From assembly GCA_035621215.1 (NCBI GenBank), contig CP141729.1:2874944-2938943 (forward strand): a stretch of DNA of 64,000 nt, read 5' to 3'. A model generated the notes under the pieces. The model did no database searches, was not told where the DNA came from, and saw nothing but the letters and a program-made list of their open reading frames with translations. A program made the translations under genes and the position numbers. Below, piece after piece: positions 1-7,880 of this stretch. The stretch's first letter is position 1. Each line of letters starts with the position of its first letter. The DNA comes from Oscillospiraceae bacterium MB08-C2-2 (GTDB taxonomy: Bacteria; Bacillota; Clostridia; Oscillospirales; Ruminococcaceae).

Positions 1-1
1 A

Positions 2-406
2 ACAGCTGTCCGTACCATTACCTTTGCCCGGAATGTTAACAGGGTTGCGGTGTCCCGAACTACCCCAACTGAACAATTGGTAACACGGGCTCTGTTTTCT
101 GTTTTTCCACCCAACCAGCCAGAAGGCACTGTATTGCACGCTGAGGCTTGCAACAATCCTTTTGATGATGCACCGGCGTGGGAAGATATAACCTCCAAGC
201 TTGGCAAAACGGTGCATTTGTTTAACAATGCACAAGTGGCCAACGGAAGCGGTATAGGCTATCGGGTAAGCATTCGGCCGGGTTCTGAGGCCTCTGAACC
301 AGTGAAATTTGAGGCCATGTATATTCGATATGCTTCGGGTGAGGATCGGCTAACTGCCGCTGAAAACGCAGTTATGGCCATTATGCTGGGAGGCGCTGCC
401 CAATGA
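2..406 (+). CDS. C-terminal part of a phage-tail-type structural protein (runs off the left edge)
   Basis: The frame is open to the window edge, so the true start lies outside; an internal GTG occurs at position 50. The visible 134 residues have a pattern I associate with Firmicutes prophage tail or fibre-associated proteins: an N-P-F-D-D-A-P-W-E-D segment about 40 residues in, then a Phe-Asn-N-x-A and a G-x-x-x-R-V-S-I stretch. The stop overlaps the next gene by ATGA, as in tightly packed phage tail operons. The family assignment is from memory of sequence pattern, not a search. No other tail genes are visible because the window starts here. Confidence 0.5.
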   Translation, partial: TAVRTITFARNVNRVAVSRTTPTEQLVTRALFSVFPPNQPEGTVLHAEACNNPFDDAPAWEDITSKLGKTVHLFNNAQVANGSGIGYRVSIRPGSEASEPVKFEAMYIRYASGEDRLTAAENAVMAIMLGGAAQ

Positions 407-564
407 AAAGCTTAGCCTATAGTTTTTGGATGAATATGTATATGACAGCCCGTGCAGACAAAGATACGCTTAAAAAAGCAAAAGAAAAGCAATATATAAC
501 GGCATCCGAGGAAAAAGAAATATTGAAAACCAAGCGGGAAAAATCAAAGCTGCGTAAATCATAG
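403..564 (+). CDS. Small XkdX-like phage protein (53 aa)
   Basis: A 53-residue reading frame starts at ATG 403, overlapping the previous stop by four bases, which suggests translational coupling. It is short, Lys/Glu-rich and carries the spacing Trp...Tyr...Leu-x-x-Ala...Ile-Thr...Glu-x-x-Glu-Ile seen in XkdX-type proteins, which sit between tail-fibre and lysis genes in PBSX-like prophages. No lysis genes follow here. A terminator comes 78 bp downstream, so this is the last gene of its unit. It may be the ragged end of a prophage or a remnant. Confidence 0.5.
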   Translation: MKSLAYSFWMNMYMTARADKDTLKKAKEKQYITASEEKEILKTKREKSKLRKS

Positions 565-641
565 GAATTGCCCATGACGTAAAGTCTTAATTGCTGCGAA
601 CAAATAATAGTTACCATCTGCCAGCATAAAACAAATCAAAA

Positions 642-678
642 GGCTCCCGCATCCATTCACAGATGCGGGAGCCTTTTT
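642..678 (+). terminator. Intrinsic terminator after the phage-type genes
   Basis: A 12-bp perfect stem (642-653 with 662-673) has an 8-base loop and is followed by TTTTT. It closes the transcript of the 2-564 gene pair. Confidence 0.85.
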
Positions 679-714
679 GGTTATAACACTTCTCTTTACT
701 TTTAAGAGGTTGAT

Positions 715-783
715 CTAGGCAAAGTAAGTTCCGCCGTTGATATTCAGTGCCACGCCTGCAATGTAGCTTGCATCAACGTTTTT
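715..783 (-). pseudogene. C-terminal remnant of a short-chain dehydrogenase
   Basis: Read on the minus strand, about 22 codons ending in a TAG at 715-717 give the typical SDR tail: Val-Asp-Ala-Ser-Tyr-Ile-Ala-Gly-Val-Ala-Leu-Asn-Ile-Asn-Gly-Gly-Thr. Upstream in the same frame the sequence no longer resembles an SDR, and the GNAT stop codon follows at 821-823. No Rossmann glycine motif or Tyr-x3-Lys is present nearby. I read it as a truncated gene whose front was lost when the GNAT and oxidoreductase genes came to lie beside it. Confidence 0.45.
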
Positions 784-820
784 TTCAAAACTATGCTTCT
801 TGTCATACTCAAATCTGCGT

Positions 821-1266
821 TTATCTATGCAGAACAAATTTTTGGCAGGGATAATCCATTTCTGTTATCAACTCACCCGGAACAAAGCCGCATCGTAAAT
901 ACAGTGCACGAGCGGCCTTACCCATGGGATCATTTTCACGATAGGTAGTTACCCAGATATCGCTGCCCGATGGGAGAGCTGAAACCATTGTGTTTATCAG
1001 ATTAAATGCTATGCCATGCTTTCTAAAATCAGGATGTACGGCTAAAAAGCAAGAACTCCATCATGAGTGGAAAACAGCAGTATGCCGACTGTTTTTCCAT
1101 GCAACTTTGCGCAAATAGCCTGGTTTTTTTCGATGCACAGCATCAGTGACTGGCGATACTGCTTTTTATCGAGACCAAGAGAGTGGTTCTCCACAGTACC
1201 GACAAGAGCTGTCCGGATATCTATATCATGATGATGTGCAAACGTTGTTTTAATGTCCATTTGCAT
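821..1266 (-). pseudogene. GNAT acetyltransferase broken by a frameshift
   Basis: The first 74 codons from ATG 1264-1266 end at a TAG near 1042. One base earlier or later in the A5 run at 1044-1048, the other frame continues with a clear GNAT core: Leu-Ala-Val-His-Pro-Asp-Phe-Arg-Lys-His-Gly-Ile-Ala, then Asn-Asp-Pro-Met-Gly-Lys-Ala-Ala and Leu-Tyr-x-x-Cys-Gly-Phe, ending at TAA 821-823. Joined, it is about 148 residues, a normal GNAT length. The front overlaps the end of the upstream oxidoreductase gene by 17 bp. It is either a real pseudogene or a homopolymer sequencing error; the sequence alone cannot tell. Confidence 0.75.
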
Positions 1267-2314
1267 GCTGAAACTTCTTTCGTCCCGGGCAATTTTCGGC
1301 TTTTACTCTCCACATACAAATTTTGCAGTAAAGGCAGGTTCCCACATCACGGCCAGCCTTTGCGTCGTTTGCCCAATGGGGGTTTACCAGCGTGCCTCTG
1401 CCGATATCCACCATGTCAACCTTGGTTTTTTCCAAGATTTCTTCTGCCTGCTGTGCCGATGCTATTTCACCAACCGCAAAAACGGGAATCGAAACCTTTT
1501 CTTTGATCTTCTGTGCGGCATAAATGCGGTCGCTAAAGGGATAATCTTCGGGCTTGGTGGGCTGGGAGCGCTGTTCAAATCCATAGGAAATATCCAAAAA
1601 GTCGATGCTGTTTTCGGCTAATTCAGCCCCATGGGCGATGCTCTCTTCCAAGGTGGGTTCGAAGGCACCAAGGCGCACTCCAATCACAAAATCTTCCGGA
1701 ACCCGGCGGCGAATCTCCCGGAAGATTTCCAGTATAAACAAAGAGGGCTGTTTGCCGTAAGCATCGGTGCGCTTGTTCACCAAGGTGTTATAAAACTGAG
1801 AAATCAAATAGCTGTGGCAGGCATGGAGCTCTATGCCGTCATACCCTGCGGCAACAGCACGCTCAGCCGCCGCAACAAAAGCATCCTGAATCTGGTGCAG
1901 TTCATCTTCAGTGAGAGCGCGGGCTCGCTTTTCCTGCTCTCGAACGGTGCAGACAATATCGCTGGGGCAAAGGGTTTCATCCGCAAAGCCAAAGATTCCC
2001 GCATGGTGAATCTGTATAATAATGGGCGTGTTGAATTCATGAACAGCCTCGGTGATTTGGCGGAGCCCGGGGATTTGGTTATCATCCCAGATACCCAGCT
2101 GCGTATCCGCAAGGCGGCCATCGGGGCTTATGCAAGTGGCCTCCTGAATGATCAGCCCAGCGCCCCCTTTTGCCATTTCTCTGTAATGAGCAATGTTCTT
2201 CTCGGTAACACAGCCGGAATCATCCGACCAGTGCTGCACCACCATGGCCGGAATGGCGATGCGATTGCGCAACGTAAGGTTGCGAAGGGTCAGCGGTTGG
2301 AAAAGGTGGCTCAT
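1250..2314 (-). CDS. Old-yellow-enzyme family NADH:flavin oxidoreductase
   Basis: The 354-residue protein matches the FMN-binding TIM barrel of OYE-like reductases. It has an N-terminal Leu-Arg-Asn-Arg-Ile-Ala-x-Pro-Ala-Met motif and a central Gly-Tyr-Asp-Gly-Ile-Glu-Leu-His-Ala-Cys-His-Ser-Tyr-Leu-Ile-Ser-Gln-Phe segment. Late come Phe-Ala-Val-Gly-Glu-Ile and Asp-Ile-Gly-Arg-Gly phosphate-binding motifs. A cysteine set C-x2-C-x2-C...C near the C terminus resembles the Fe-S site of the longer 2,4-dienoyl-CoA reductase relatives, but the second flavin domain is absent. Such enzymes reduce activated alkenes; the substrate is unknown. It forms a unit with the broken GNAT gene. Confidence 0.85.
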   Translation of the reverse strand: MSHLFQPLTLRNLTLRNRIAIPAMVVQHWSDDSGCVTEKNIAHYREMAKGGAGLIIQEATCISPDGRLADTQLGIWDDNQIPGLRQITEAVHEFNTPIIIQIHHAGIFGFADETLCPSDIVCTVREQEKRARALTEDELHQIQDAFVAAAERAVAAGYDGIELHACHSYLISQFYNTLVNKRTDAYGKQPSLFILEIFREIRRRVPEDFVIGVRLGAFEPTLEESIAHGAELAENSIDFLDISYGFEQRSQPTKPEDYPFSDRIYAAQKIKEKVSIPVFAVGEIASAQQAEEILEKTKVDMVDIGRGTLVNPHWANDAKAGRDVGTCLYCKICMWRVKAENCPGRKKFQHANGH

Positions 2315-2348
2315 TGTGAAGATCCTTTCTGAATATTTTTATAAACAC

Positions 2349-2357
2349 AGTATAACA
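2349..2357 (-). promoter_or_regulatory. Extended -10 promoter for the OYE gene
   Basis: On the minus strand TG-T-TATACT lies about 35 bases before the ATG at 2314. No good -35 is seen, so this would be an extended -10 promoter. Confidence 0.45.
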
Positions 2358-2808
2358 CGTATGAGGCAAATTCGCACTTTGCAAACAGCACTTTTTGCAG
2401 GGACCCGGTATGTGTGTCTGGTGGCATCCGCCGCAAAGGAAGCACCGCCTATATGCTTGGAGCAATATGCCTGGGTGCACACATTATGTTGCTGCAAGCA
2501 TATAGTCTTTCTCTTGCCGGGTTAGTGCATATTTCAGGCGGAACAAGGCCGGCGCAAACAAAATTTTTCATATACACATAAAACGAATGCGAAAACTTTT
2601 GAGTTTCTATGGACAATATAATCCATATGCGCTACAATTAGAAAGAAATTTCAGCTGAATGCTGTGAAAACGCTGAGGCTGAATTATATTATATTGTGAA
2701 ATTTACCACAGAATCTGGTGGATTATTTGCAGAGCGATATGGGTCAGCCAAATCATGGCTCAAAACCTTTTAAGACAGCTCAACATTGGAGAAATTGGGG
2801 AGATCAAT
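2358..2808. other. Intergenic region, no gene seen
   Basis: About 450 bp between divergent genes. It becomes AT-rich from 2560 on. I see no convincing coding frame, RNA fold or repeat. The plus-strand gene at 2809 has a GGGGAG ribosome site just upstream. Confidence 0.5.
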
Positions 2809-3459
2809 ATGAAAACATATAACTTAAAAGCAGCGCAAAAGTTATATGGAGGGCGGCATGAAAAAATAGCTTGGATTCTGCTGCATGCGACTAGGGCGGT
2901 TCCATTGCTGCTTGGAGTTTGGTTCATTGTATTGGGTTTTACCGTGCCGGGAGCGCTGGTGTATCATATCATTATAGCGGCTTTATGCTTGCTGCCTTTC
3001 TTTGTTTCAATCCGGATTACAGAGATACGCCAAAAGAAAATATGGAAGCGCTTCAATGGAACAGAACTAGATCGAATTAACGAACAGGCCCTTACCGCAA
3101 AGCATATTGGCCCTCTTTTGATTACACAGGATGCAGTGGTGTATCTATTGCCCGGTTATATCATGGCTCTGCCTATCCGTGATATCGTTTGGGCCTATGG
3201 GCGGCGGGCTACTTGGGAGAATGACCTGCGTAGTGATGCTTTTTCCTCACTCTGCATTGTTCTGCGGGATAAAATGGTCTATACAACATTAAACAGCAAC
3301 TCCTTTGGGCCGCAAATCATAGAGGATGCTCTGGAATTTTTGAAAATAAATTTACAGGAGCAGCGCCCCCACTTGCTTTACGGTTATTCTGACGAACTGA
3401 AAACGATGCATGCAAAGCAGTTTCATCAAATGGTAAAAAGTGCAGATGGCAAAAGGTAA
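2809..3459 (+). CDS. Two-helix membrane protein of unknown function (216 aa)
   Basis: The ATG at 2809 is preceded by GGGGAG at good spacing; an in-frame ATG at 2755 has no such site. The sequence shows two adjacent hydrophobic segments (about residues 25-70), a basic linker, then a soluble region of some 140 residues with a Leu-Leu-Ile-Thr-Gln-Asp-Ala-Val-Val-Tyr strand and an Ile-Arg-Asp-Ile-Val-Trp-Ala-Tyr segment. This resembles YcxB-like or PH-like membrane-anchored proteins, but I do not recognise the family firmly. It has its own promoter region and is followed by an independent gene. Confidence 0.6.
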   Translation: MKTYNLKAAQKLYGGRHEKIAWILLHATRAVPLLLGVWFIVLGFTVPGALVYHIIIAALCLLPFFVSIRITEIRQKKIWKRFNGTELDRINEQALTAKHIGPLLITQDAVVYLLPGYIMALPIRDIVWAYGRRATWENDLRSDAFSSLCIVLRDKMVYTTLNSNSFGPQIIEDALEFLKINLQEQRPHLLYGYSDELKTMHAKQFHQMVKSADGKR

Positions 3460-3492
3460 GGCTATCAGTGCCCATTCTATATGACATATCCC

Positions 3493-3521
3493 TTGACTAT
3501 TGAGGCCAGAGCGGCTAAGAT
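3493..3521 (+). promoter_or_regulatory. Sigma-A type promoter for the DUF554 gene
   Basis: TTGACT (3493-3498) and TAAGAT (3516-3521) are separated by 17 bp, about 100 bp before the ATG at 3623. Confidence 0.5.
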
Positions 3522-3622
3522 ATCACTATGTTTGCCATCACCGGGTAACTTTCAGATAATAGCGGCGAACAAAATAGAATTTGGTCTACAGAACATTCTG
3601 TGCCAAAACAGGAGATTTGTAA

Positions 3623-4348
3623 ATGATAGGGTTGGGGACAGCGATAAATGCTGCCGGCATTTTGATAGGCGGCGTTGCGGGGCTGCTTGTTGGAAAAGGA
3701 TTAACCAAGCGCTTTCAAGATACCTTAATGAGTGCTATGGGGATTTGCATACTATTTATCAGCATCGCAGGTGTTCTGAAAGAGGTTTTCGTCATAACCG
3801 GCGATCAGATTTCCACACAGGGAACCTTTATGATGATTGTTTCCATGGTGGCGGGTGCTTTAACGGGTGAGCTCATTGATATTGAACGACGTACCGTTCA
3901 GTTTGGGGAATGGCTCAAGAAAAAAACCAACAATAAAAAGGATACCCAATTTGTTGATGGTTTTGTTTTGGGATCGCTCACTGTATGTGTGGGTGCAATG
4001 GCTGTGATCGGTGCCATCAAGGATGGCATTTCGGGGGATTATTCCATTCTGCTGACCAAAGCAATCCTTGATGCTGTGATCATTCTGGTTATGACCGCAT
4101 CCTATGGCAAGGGGTGCATCTTTTCTGTAATTCCGGTTGTGCTGTTTCAAGGGTCTGTCACGGTTCTGGCGAGATTGATGCTGCCTATTATGACTGTGCA
4201 GGCGCTTTCAAATCTATCTCTTGTGGGCTCTATTCTGATCTTTTGCGTTGGAATCAATCTGACCTTCGGCAAAAAAATTAAAGTGGCCAATTTACTGCCG
4301 TCCATTGTTTTTGCTGTTTTATGGGCGCTGATTCCTTGGCTTGAATAG
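3623..4348 (+). CDS. DUF554 family integral membrane protein (YdfK-like)
   Basis: The 241-residue protein is almost wholly hydrophobic with about seven membrane segments. It matches the DUF554 pattern: an N-terminal G-x-G-T-x-I-N-A glycine-rich helix, a central Met-x-x-Gly-Ile motif, and Gly-Ser-Leu-Thr-Val-Cys-Val-Gly-Ala-Met-Ala-Val-Ile-Gly. Family members are predicted transporters or channels with no proven substrate. It stands alone with its own promoter and shares a terminator region with the convergent amidohydrolase gene. Confidence 0.85.
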   Translation: MIGLGTAINAAGILIGGVAGLLVGKGLTKRFQDTLMSAMGICILFISIAGVLKEVFVITGDQISTQGTFMMIVSMVAGALTGELIDIERRTVQFGEWLKKKTNNKKDTQFVDGFVLGSLTVCVGAMAVIGAIKDGISGDYSILLTKAILDAVIILVMTASYGKGCIFSVIPVVLFQGSVTVLARLMLPIMTVQALSNLSLVGSILIFCVGINLTFGKKIKVANLLPSIVFAVLWALIPWLE

Positions 4349-4364
4349 TATTTCAGACACGATT

Positions 4365-4419
4365 CACCCCGGGTTTTCCGCCGAAGTTTGTTCGGTGAGA
4401 GACCCGGGGTGTTTGGTTT
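4365..4419 (+). terminator. Terminator between convergent genes
   Basis: A 10-bp stem (4365-4374 with 4402-4411) with a long inner loop is followed by a T-rich tail. It ends the DUF554 transcript and lies just past the stop of the minus-strand amidohydrolase gene. Confidence 0.7.
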
Positions 4420-5801
4420 TAGGCTGTGTAATGCCAGATTCGATTGGGGGATAGAACCGCTTTGCCGGGGTTTTCACCGGATATCACACCATTTTCTACC
4501 GTGATCTTTCCGGCAATGGCAACCGCTCGAATGCCCTCTGGCGGTGCGGCGGGGCTACCAAGGTGGGGGAACTGGGAACGATCTGTCAGCTCATCCAGAC
4601 TAAAAATCACCAGATCAGCGTCACTGCCGGGGGTAATGCGTCCTTTGACATCCAAATCCATCCGCTTGGCGGGCAGGATGGTGGCTCGGGCAACCGCATC
4701 GGCTAAGGTCAGACGGCCGGTTTTTCTAACCAGCTGACGGATAAACCGGGGGAAAGTCCCTGCATCCTGTGGGTGGCCATAGCTGGGGTCCGGCTCTTTG
4801 TTAACACCGCAGTCGCTGGAAATCATCATATAGGGCAGATCAAAGGCCATGAGAATCTCGTGGGGATTGCCAATTAAGGCGATAGCCGTTTCGCTGGGGG
4901 TTTCACGCCGCAGTTCCTCAAAGGTATCCCGATTGAGCCGCTGCCCGGCGTATTTCCCTGTTGCGGCCAGAATGGCATCGTAGCCGCACCGCCATTTTTC
5001 CAGACAGCCCTCATCAAATACAGCGGAGCCGATGGCGGTGGCAAAGCTGGTATACATGCCGCTGTCGCAGGAAATATCCAGCCCGGATTTAACCGCATCG
5101 TCAATCATGGCAAGGGCAAGCTTCATCATGCCAAAACCGTATTGATAAACCACATGGGAAATTTGAACCCCGGCTCCGGTGAACCGGCTGATATCAATGG
5201 CCTCCTGTAAGGCGGCCAACCCGGTGAAGCAATCGGTGCGGGTGTGGATGGTGACCGGCTTGCCATAGCGGGCGGCAACCCGGCTCAAGGCCAGAACCTC
5301 TTCCCGGGAACTGCCGGGCATGTATTCCAGCCCGAAGGAAAGCCCGGCGGCACCTGCCTCCAAATCTTCCCGCAGCATGCCGCAGGCCTGCTCTAACTGG
5401 GCGGGTGAGAGGGGGGCATATCGGTCTTGCAGGCCTGCCCGTTCCCGCAGGGTGGAGGCTCCGGAAAGCTCCAGCTGGTTGAGGATAAACCCCTTCCGGT
5501 TTTGCTCCTCAAAGAAGCTAGGCAAATCCGCCAGCCCCAGTCCGCAGTTGCCGTTGATGACAGTGGTCACCCCTTGCAGAGCCAGCAGGGAGCCGGGATA
5601 GGCGCTGCCTTCAATATGAGCATGAATGTCAATGAAGCCAGGGGAAATGTAATCTCCCTTCGCATCCAGCGTTTGGGTGGCCTCATGAACCTCCCGGCTG
5701 ATTTCGGCAATTTTCCCATCCCGGCAATAAAGGTTTGCGGGAATCAGTCTGCCTGCCTCGGGGTCAATGAGAATACCGTTTAAGATGGCAAGATCATACA
5801 T
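4419..5801 (-). CDS. D-aminoacylase / N-acyl-D-amino-acid deacylase family amidohydrolase
   Basis: The start is the ATG at 5801, which has an AAGGTG ribosome site; a longer in-frame extension lacks family similarity and runs into the neighbouring gene. The 460 residues carry the metallo-dependent hydrolase fold: His-Ala-His at 60-62, a Gly-Asn-Cys-Gly motif near 84-87 that is typical of D-aminoacylases (metal-bridging Cys), then Ile-His-Thr-Arg, Gln-Ile-Ser-His and a late Ser-Ser-Asp-Cys-Gly. It ends the aguA-aguB-binding protein unit, 34 bp after the upstream stop. Its place suggests it cleaves an N-acylated or cyclic amine or amino acid taken up by the neighbouring transporter, but the substrate is not evident. 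Confidence 0.85.
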   Translation of the reverse strand: MYDLAILNGILIDPEAGRLIPANLYCRDGKIAEISREVHEATQTLDAKGDYISPGFIDIHAHIEGSAYPGSLLALQGVTTVINGNCGLGLADLPSFFEEQNRKGFILNQLELSGASTLRERAGLQDRYAPLSPAQLEQACGMLREDLEAGAAGLSFGLEYMPGSSREEVLALSRVAARYGKPVTIHTRTDCFTGLAALQEAIDISRFTGAGVQISHVVYQYGFGMMKLALAMIDDAVKSGLDISCDSGMYTSFATAIGSAVFDEGCLEKWRCGYDAILAATGKYAGQRLNRDTFEELRRETPSETAIALIGNPHEILMAFDLPYMMISSDCGVNKEPDPSYGHPQDAGTFPRFIRQLVRKTGRLTLADAVARATILPAKRMDLDVKGRITPGSDADLVIFSLDELTDRSQFPHLGSPAAPPEGIRAVAIAGKITVENGVISGENPGKAVLSPNRIWHYTA

Positions 5802-5835
5802 GAAAGCACCTTCTTTTGAGGTTTTTGGTTGAGGA

Positions 5836-6918
5836 TTACTTGGTGAATTCAGTCCAGATATCGTTGTAGATATCCAATGTGGCGGCGTCCAAATCCTCGG
5901 GGCTGTAACCCTTGGCAATGACCTCGGGGGGGATATTTTTGGTGCCGTTGTTTTTGTATTCCTCATCCATCAGCTCCAGAGCCGCTTGGTTGGGATTCAG
6001 GTAGGGGAAGTTTTCAGAAATGATCTTGCTGGTCTGGGCATCCAATACATAGTTGAGGAACTTGTGAGCGGCTTCTTTATTTTGGCTGGCCTCGGTAATG
6101 GCAAGAGAATCAAAGCCGAAATACTGGCCTTCTGCGGGATAGATGATCTGGATTTCAGGGTTTTCTTCGTGGGCAATGGCAATTTCGCCGTTATAGATCA
6201 GTCCCACGCTGGTTTCGCCGCTGAGCATGGCGCTCTTGGGGGAATCACTGTCCAGCAGTTTAATGTTGGGCTTGAGCGAAAGCAGCTTTTCTTTGGTCTG
6301 CTCCAGCTTGGCTGGGTCTGTTTCGCTGAAATCAAAGCCAAGCATCAGGTTAATGGTGCCGATGATCGCCCGGAAATCGTTGATCACCACCATGGAATTG
6401 GCAAGCGCGGGGTCAAATAAATCCTCGTAGGAGCTAATAGGCTTGGAATACAGGGCAGGGTTTACGCAAATGAAGGTGCCCGCTCCCTGATAAGGGATGG
6501 TATATACATTGCCGGGGTCTTCTGTGCGTTTCATATATGCCTCAAAGAGGTTGGACATGTTGGGGATTTGGGCTTGATCCAGCTTGGAAATCAAACCTTC
6601 ATCGGCCATGGTCTTAGCATAAAAACCCGCTACGTCAATGACATCGTAGGTGCCGGGGGCGGCGCTTTTCACCATGGCGTACATATCCGCAAGGGAAGAA
6701 AAGGTTTTCATATTCACATGGATGCCGGTTTCCGCTTCAAAGTTATCCAGAACCTCTTGAGGCATGTATTCAGTCCAGATGAACAGGTTGATTTCCTGCT
6801 TTTTACCGGAGGCCGCACTGGAAGTGCCGGTGCCTGCGGAAGAAGCGGGTGTGGCGCTGCCGCAGCCTGCCAGCAGCAGTAAAGCAAGAGCTAAAAGAAC
6901 AGAAGTCAGTTTTTTCAT
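5836..6918 (-). CDS. Polyamine ABC transporter substrate-binding lipoprotein (PotD-like, copy 1)
   Basis: The start is the ATG at 6918, behind GGAGGAGA; an upstream in-frame start has no such site. The 360-residue precursor has a Lys-Lys N terminus, hydrophobic core and the lipobox Leu-Leu-Ala-Gly-Cys. A PotD/PotF signature follows: Phe-Ile-Trp-Thr-Glu-Tyr, Tyr-Asp-Val-Ile-Asp, Val-Pro/Ile-Pro-Tyr and Leu-Asp-Ser-Asp-Ser-Pro-Lys-Ser-Ala. It is a close paralogue of the protein at 12629-13732 but lies in the aguAB operon on the other strand, without its own permease. The two binding proteins may deliver different ligands, for example agmatine and putrescine, to one PotABC (inference). Confidence 0.9.
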   Translation of the reverse strand: MKKLTSVLLALALLLLAGCGSATPASSAGTGTSSAASGKKQEINLFIWTEYMPQEVLDNFEAETGIHVNMKTFSSLADMYAMVKSAAPGTYDVIDVAGFYAKTMADEGLISKLDQAQIPNMSNLFEAYMKRTEDPGNVYTIPYQGAGTFICVNPALYSKPISSYEDLFDPALANSMVVINDFRAIIGTINLMLGFDFSETDPAKLEQTKEKLLSLKPNIKLLDSDSPKSAMLSGETSVGLIYNGEIAIAHEENPEIQIIYPAEGQYFGFDSLAITEASQNKEAAHKFLNYVLDAQTSKIISENFPYLNPNQAALELMDEEYKNNGTKNIPPEVIAKGYSPEDLDAATLDIYNDIWTEFTK

Positions 6919-6979
6919 GGGGATTCTCCTCCAAATCTTTGGAATTTGTATTTTACCCATTCTGCCGGGGGCAGGTAGG

Positions 6980-7855
6980 TCAGGTAACGGGTTCTCCATC
7001 CAAGGTCAGCAGATGGCGGTAAAGATCGGGCCTGCGGTCACGGAATACACCCCAAGCCTGCCTTGTCTGGGCGATTTCATCCAGATCAAAAGAGGCAGTC
7101 AGCACCGATTCGGTGCTTCGGTCGGCCTGCGCTTGAATCTGACCATGCTCATCGGCGATAAAGGAGGAGCCGTAAAAGGTCAGGCTGCCATCCTCCTGTG
7201 TTTCGGTGCCGATGCGGTTGGAGGCCGCCACCGGAACCAGATTGGCGGCTGCATGACCCTGCATGCAGGTCATCCAGTGGGGCATGGAATCCAGCTCTGG
7301 GTCTTGGGGCTCGGAACCGATGGCGGTGGGATACAGGAGCAATTCCGCCCCTTGCAGTGCCATGGAGCGGGCCGCCTCGGGGAACCACTGATCCCAGCAG
7401 ATACCCACCCCAATTTTGCCATAGGCAGTATCCCAAATTTTAAAACCGGTATCGCCGGGGGAAAAGTAATATTTTTCCCGGTAGCCCGGGCCATCGGGAA
7501 TGTGGGATTTGCGGTAAATTCCCAGCAGGGAGCCGTCCGCATCCAGCATCCCCATGGAGTTGAAAAAAGCATTGCCCCGCCTCTCGAAAAAGCTGATGGG
7601 CAAAACCACCCCGTATTGACGGGCTGTGTGAGAAAAGCGGCGCAGAAGCTTGCCTTGCTCTGCCTCTTCGGCCAGCGAAAAATATTTGGGCTGCTGCTTC
7701 TGGCAAAAATAAGGGCCTGCGAACAGCTCTTGCAGCAATATGACATTGGCGCCTTTTTCGGCAGCCTGGGCAATCAGCGCTTCCGCTGCCCGGCAGTTTT
7801 CCTCCGGCTCACCTTTATGTTTCATCTGGGTGACAGCCACTACAATTTTGCGCAT
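6980..7855 (-). CDS. aguB: N-carbamoylputrescine amidase
   Basis: This nitrilase-superfamily enzyme hydrolyses N-carbamoylputrescine to putrescine, CO2 and ammonia. The catalytic triad is visible: Glu43 (Leu-Gln-Glu-Leu), Lys116 (Tyr-Arg-Lys-Ser-His-Ile-Pro) and Cys153 (Gly-Ile-Cys-Trp-Asp-Gln-Trp). The Asp-Gly-Pro-Gly-Tyr-x-Glu-Lys-Tyr-Tyr-Phe and Trp-Phe-Pro-Glu-Ala-Ala-Arg segments are typical of AguB. The length of 291 residues is standard. It follows aguA by 25 bp in the same direction, so the two steps from agmatine are co-transcribed. Confidence 0.95.
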   Translation of the reverse strand: MRKIVVAVTQMKHKGEPEENCRAAEALIAQAAEKGANVILLQELFAGPYFCQKQQPKYFSLAEEAEQGKLLRRFSHTARQYGVVLPISFFERRGNAFFNSMGMLDADGSLLGIYRKSHIPDGPGYREKYYFSPGDTGFKIWDTAYGKIGVGICWDQWFPEAARSMALQGAELLLYPTAIGSEPQDPELDSMPHWMTCMQGHAAANLVPVAASNRIGTETQEDGSLTFYGSSFIADEHGQIQAQADRSTESVLTASFDLDEIAQTRQAWGVFRDRRPDLYRHLLTLDGEPVT

Positions 7856-7880
7856 ACTCTTTCTCCTTTCGGCTCACGCC

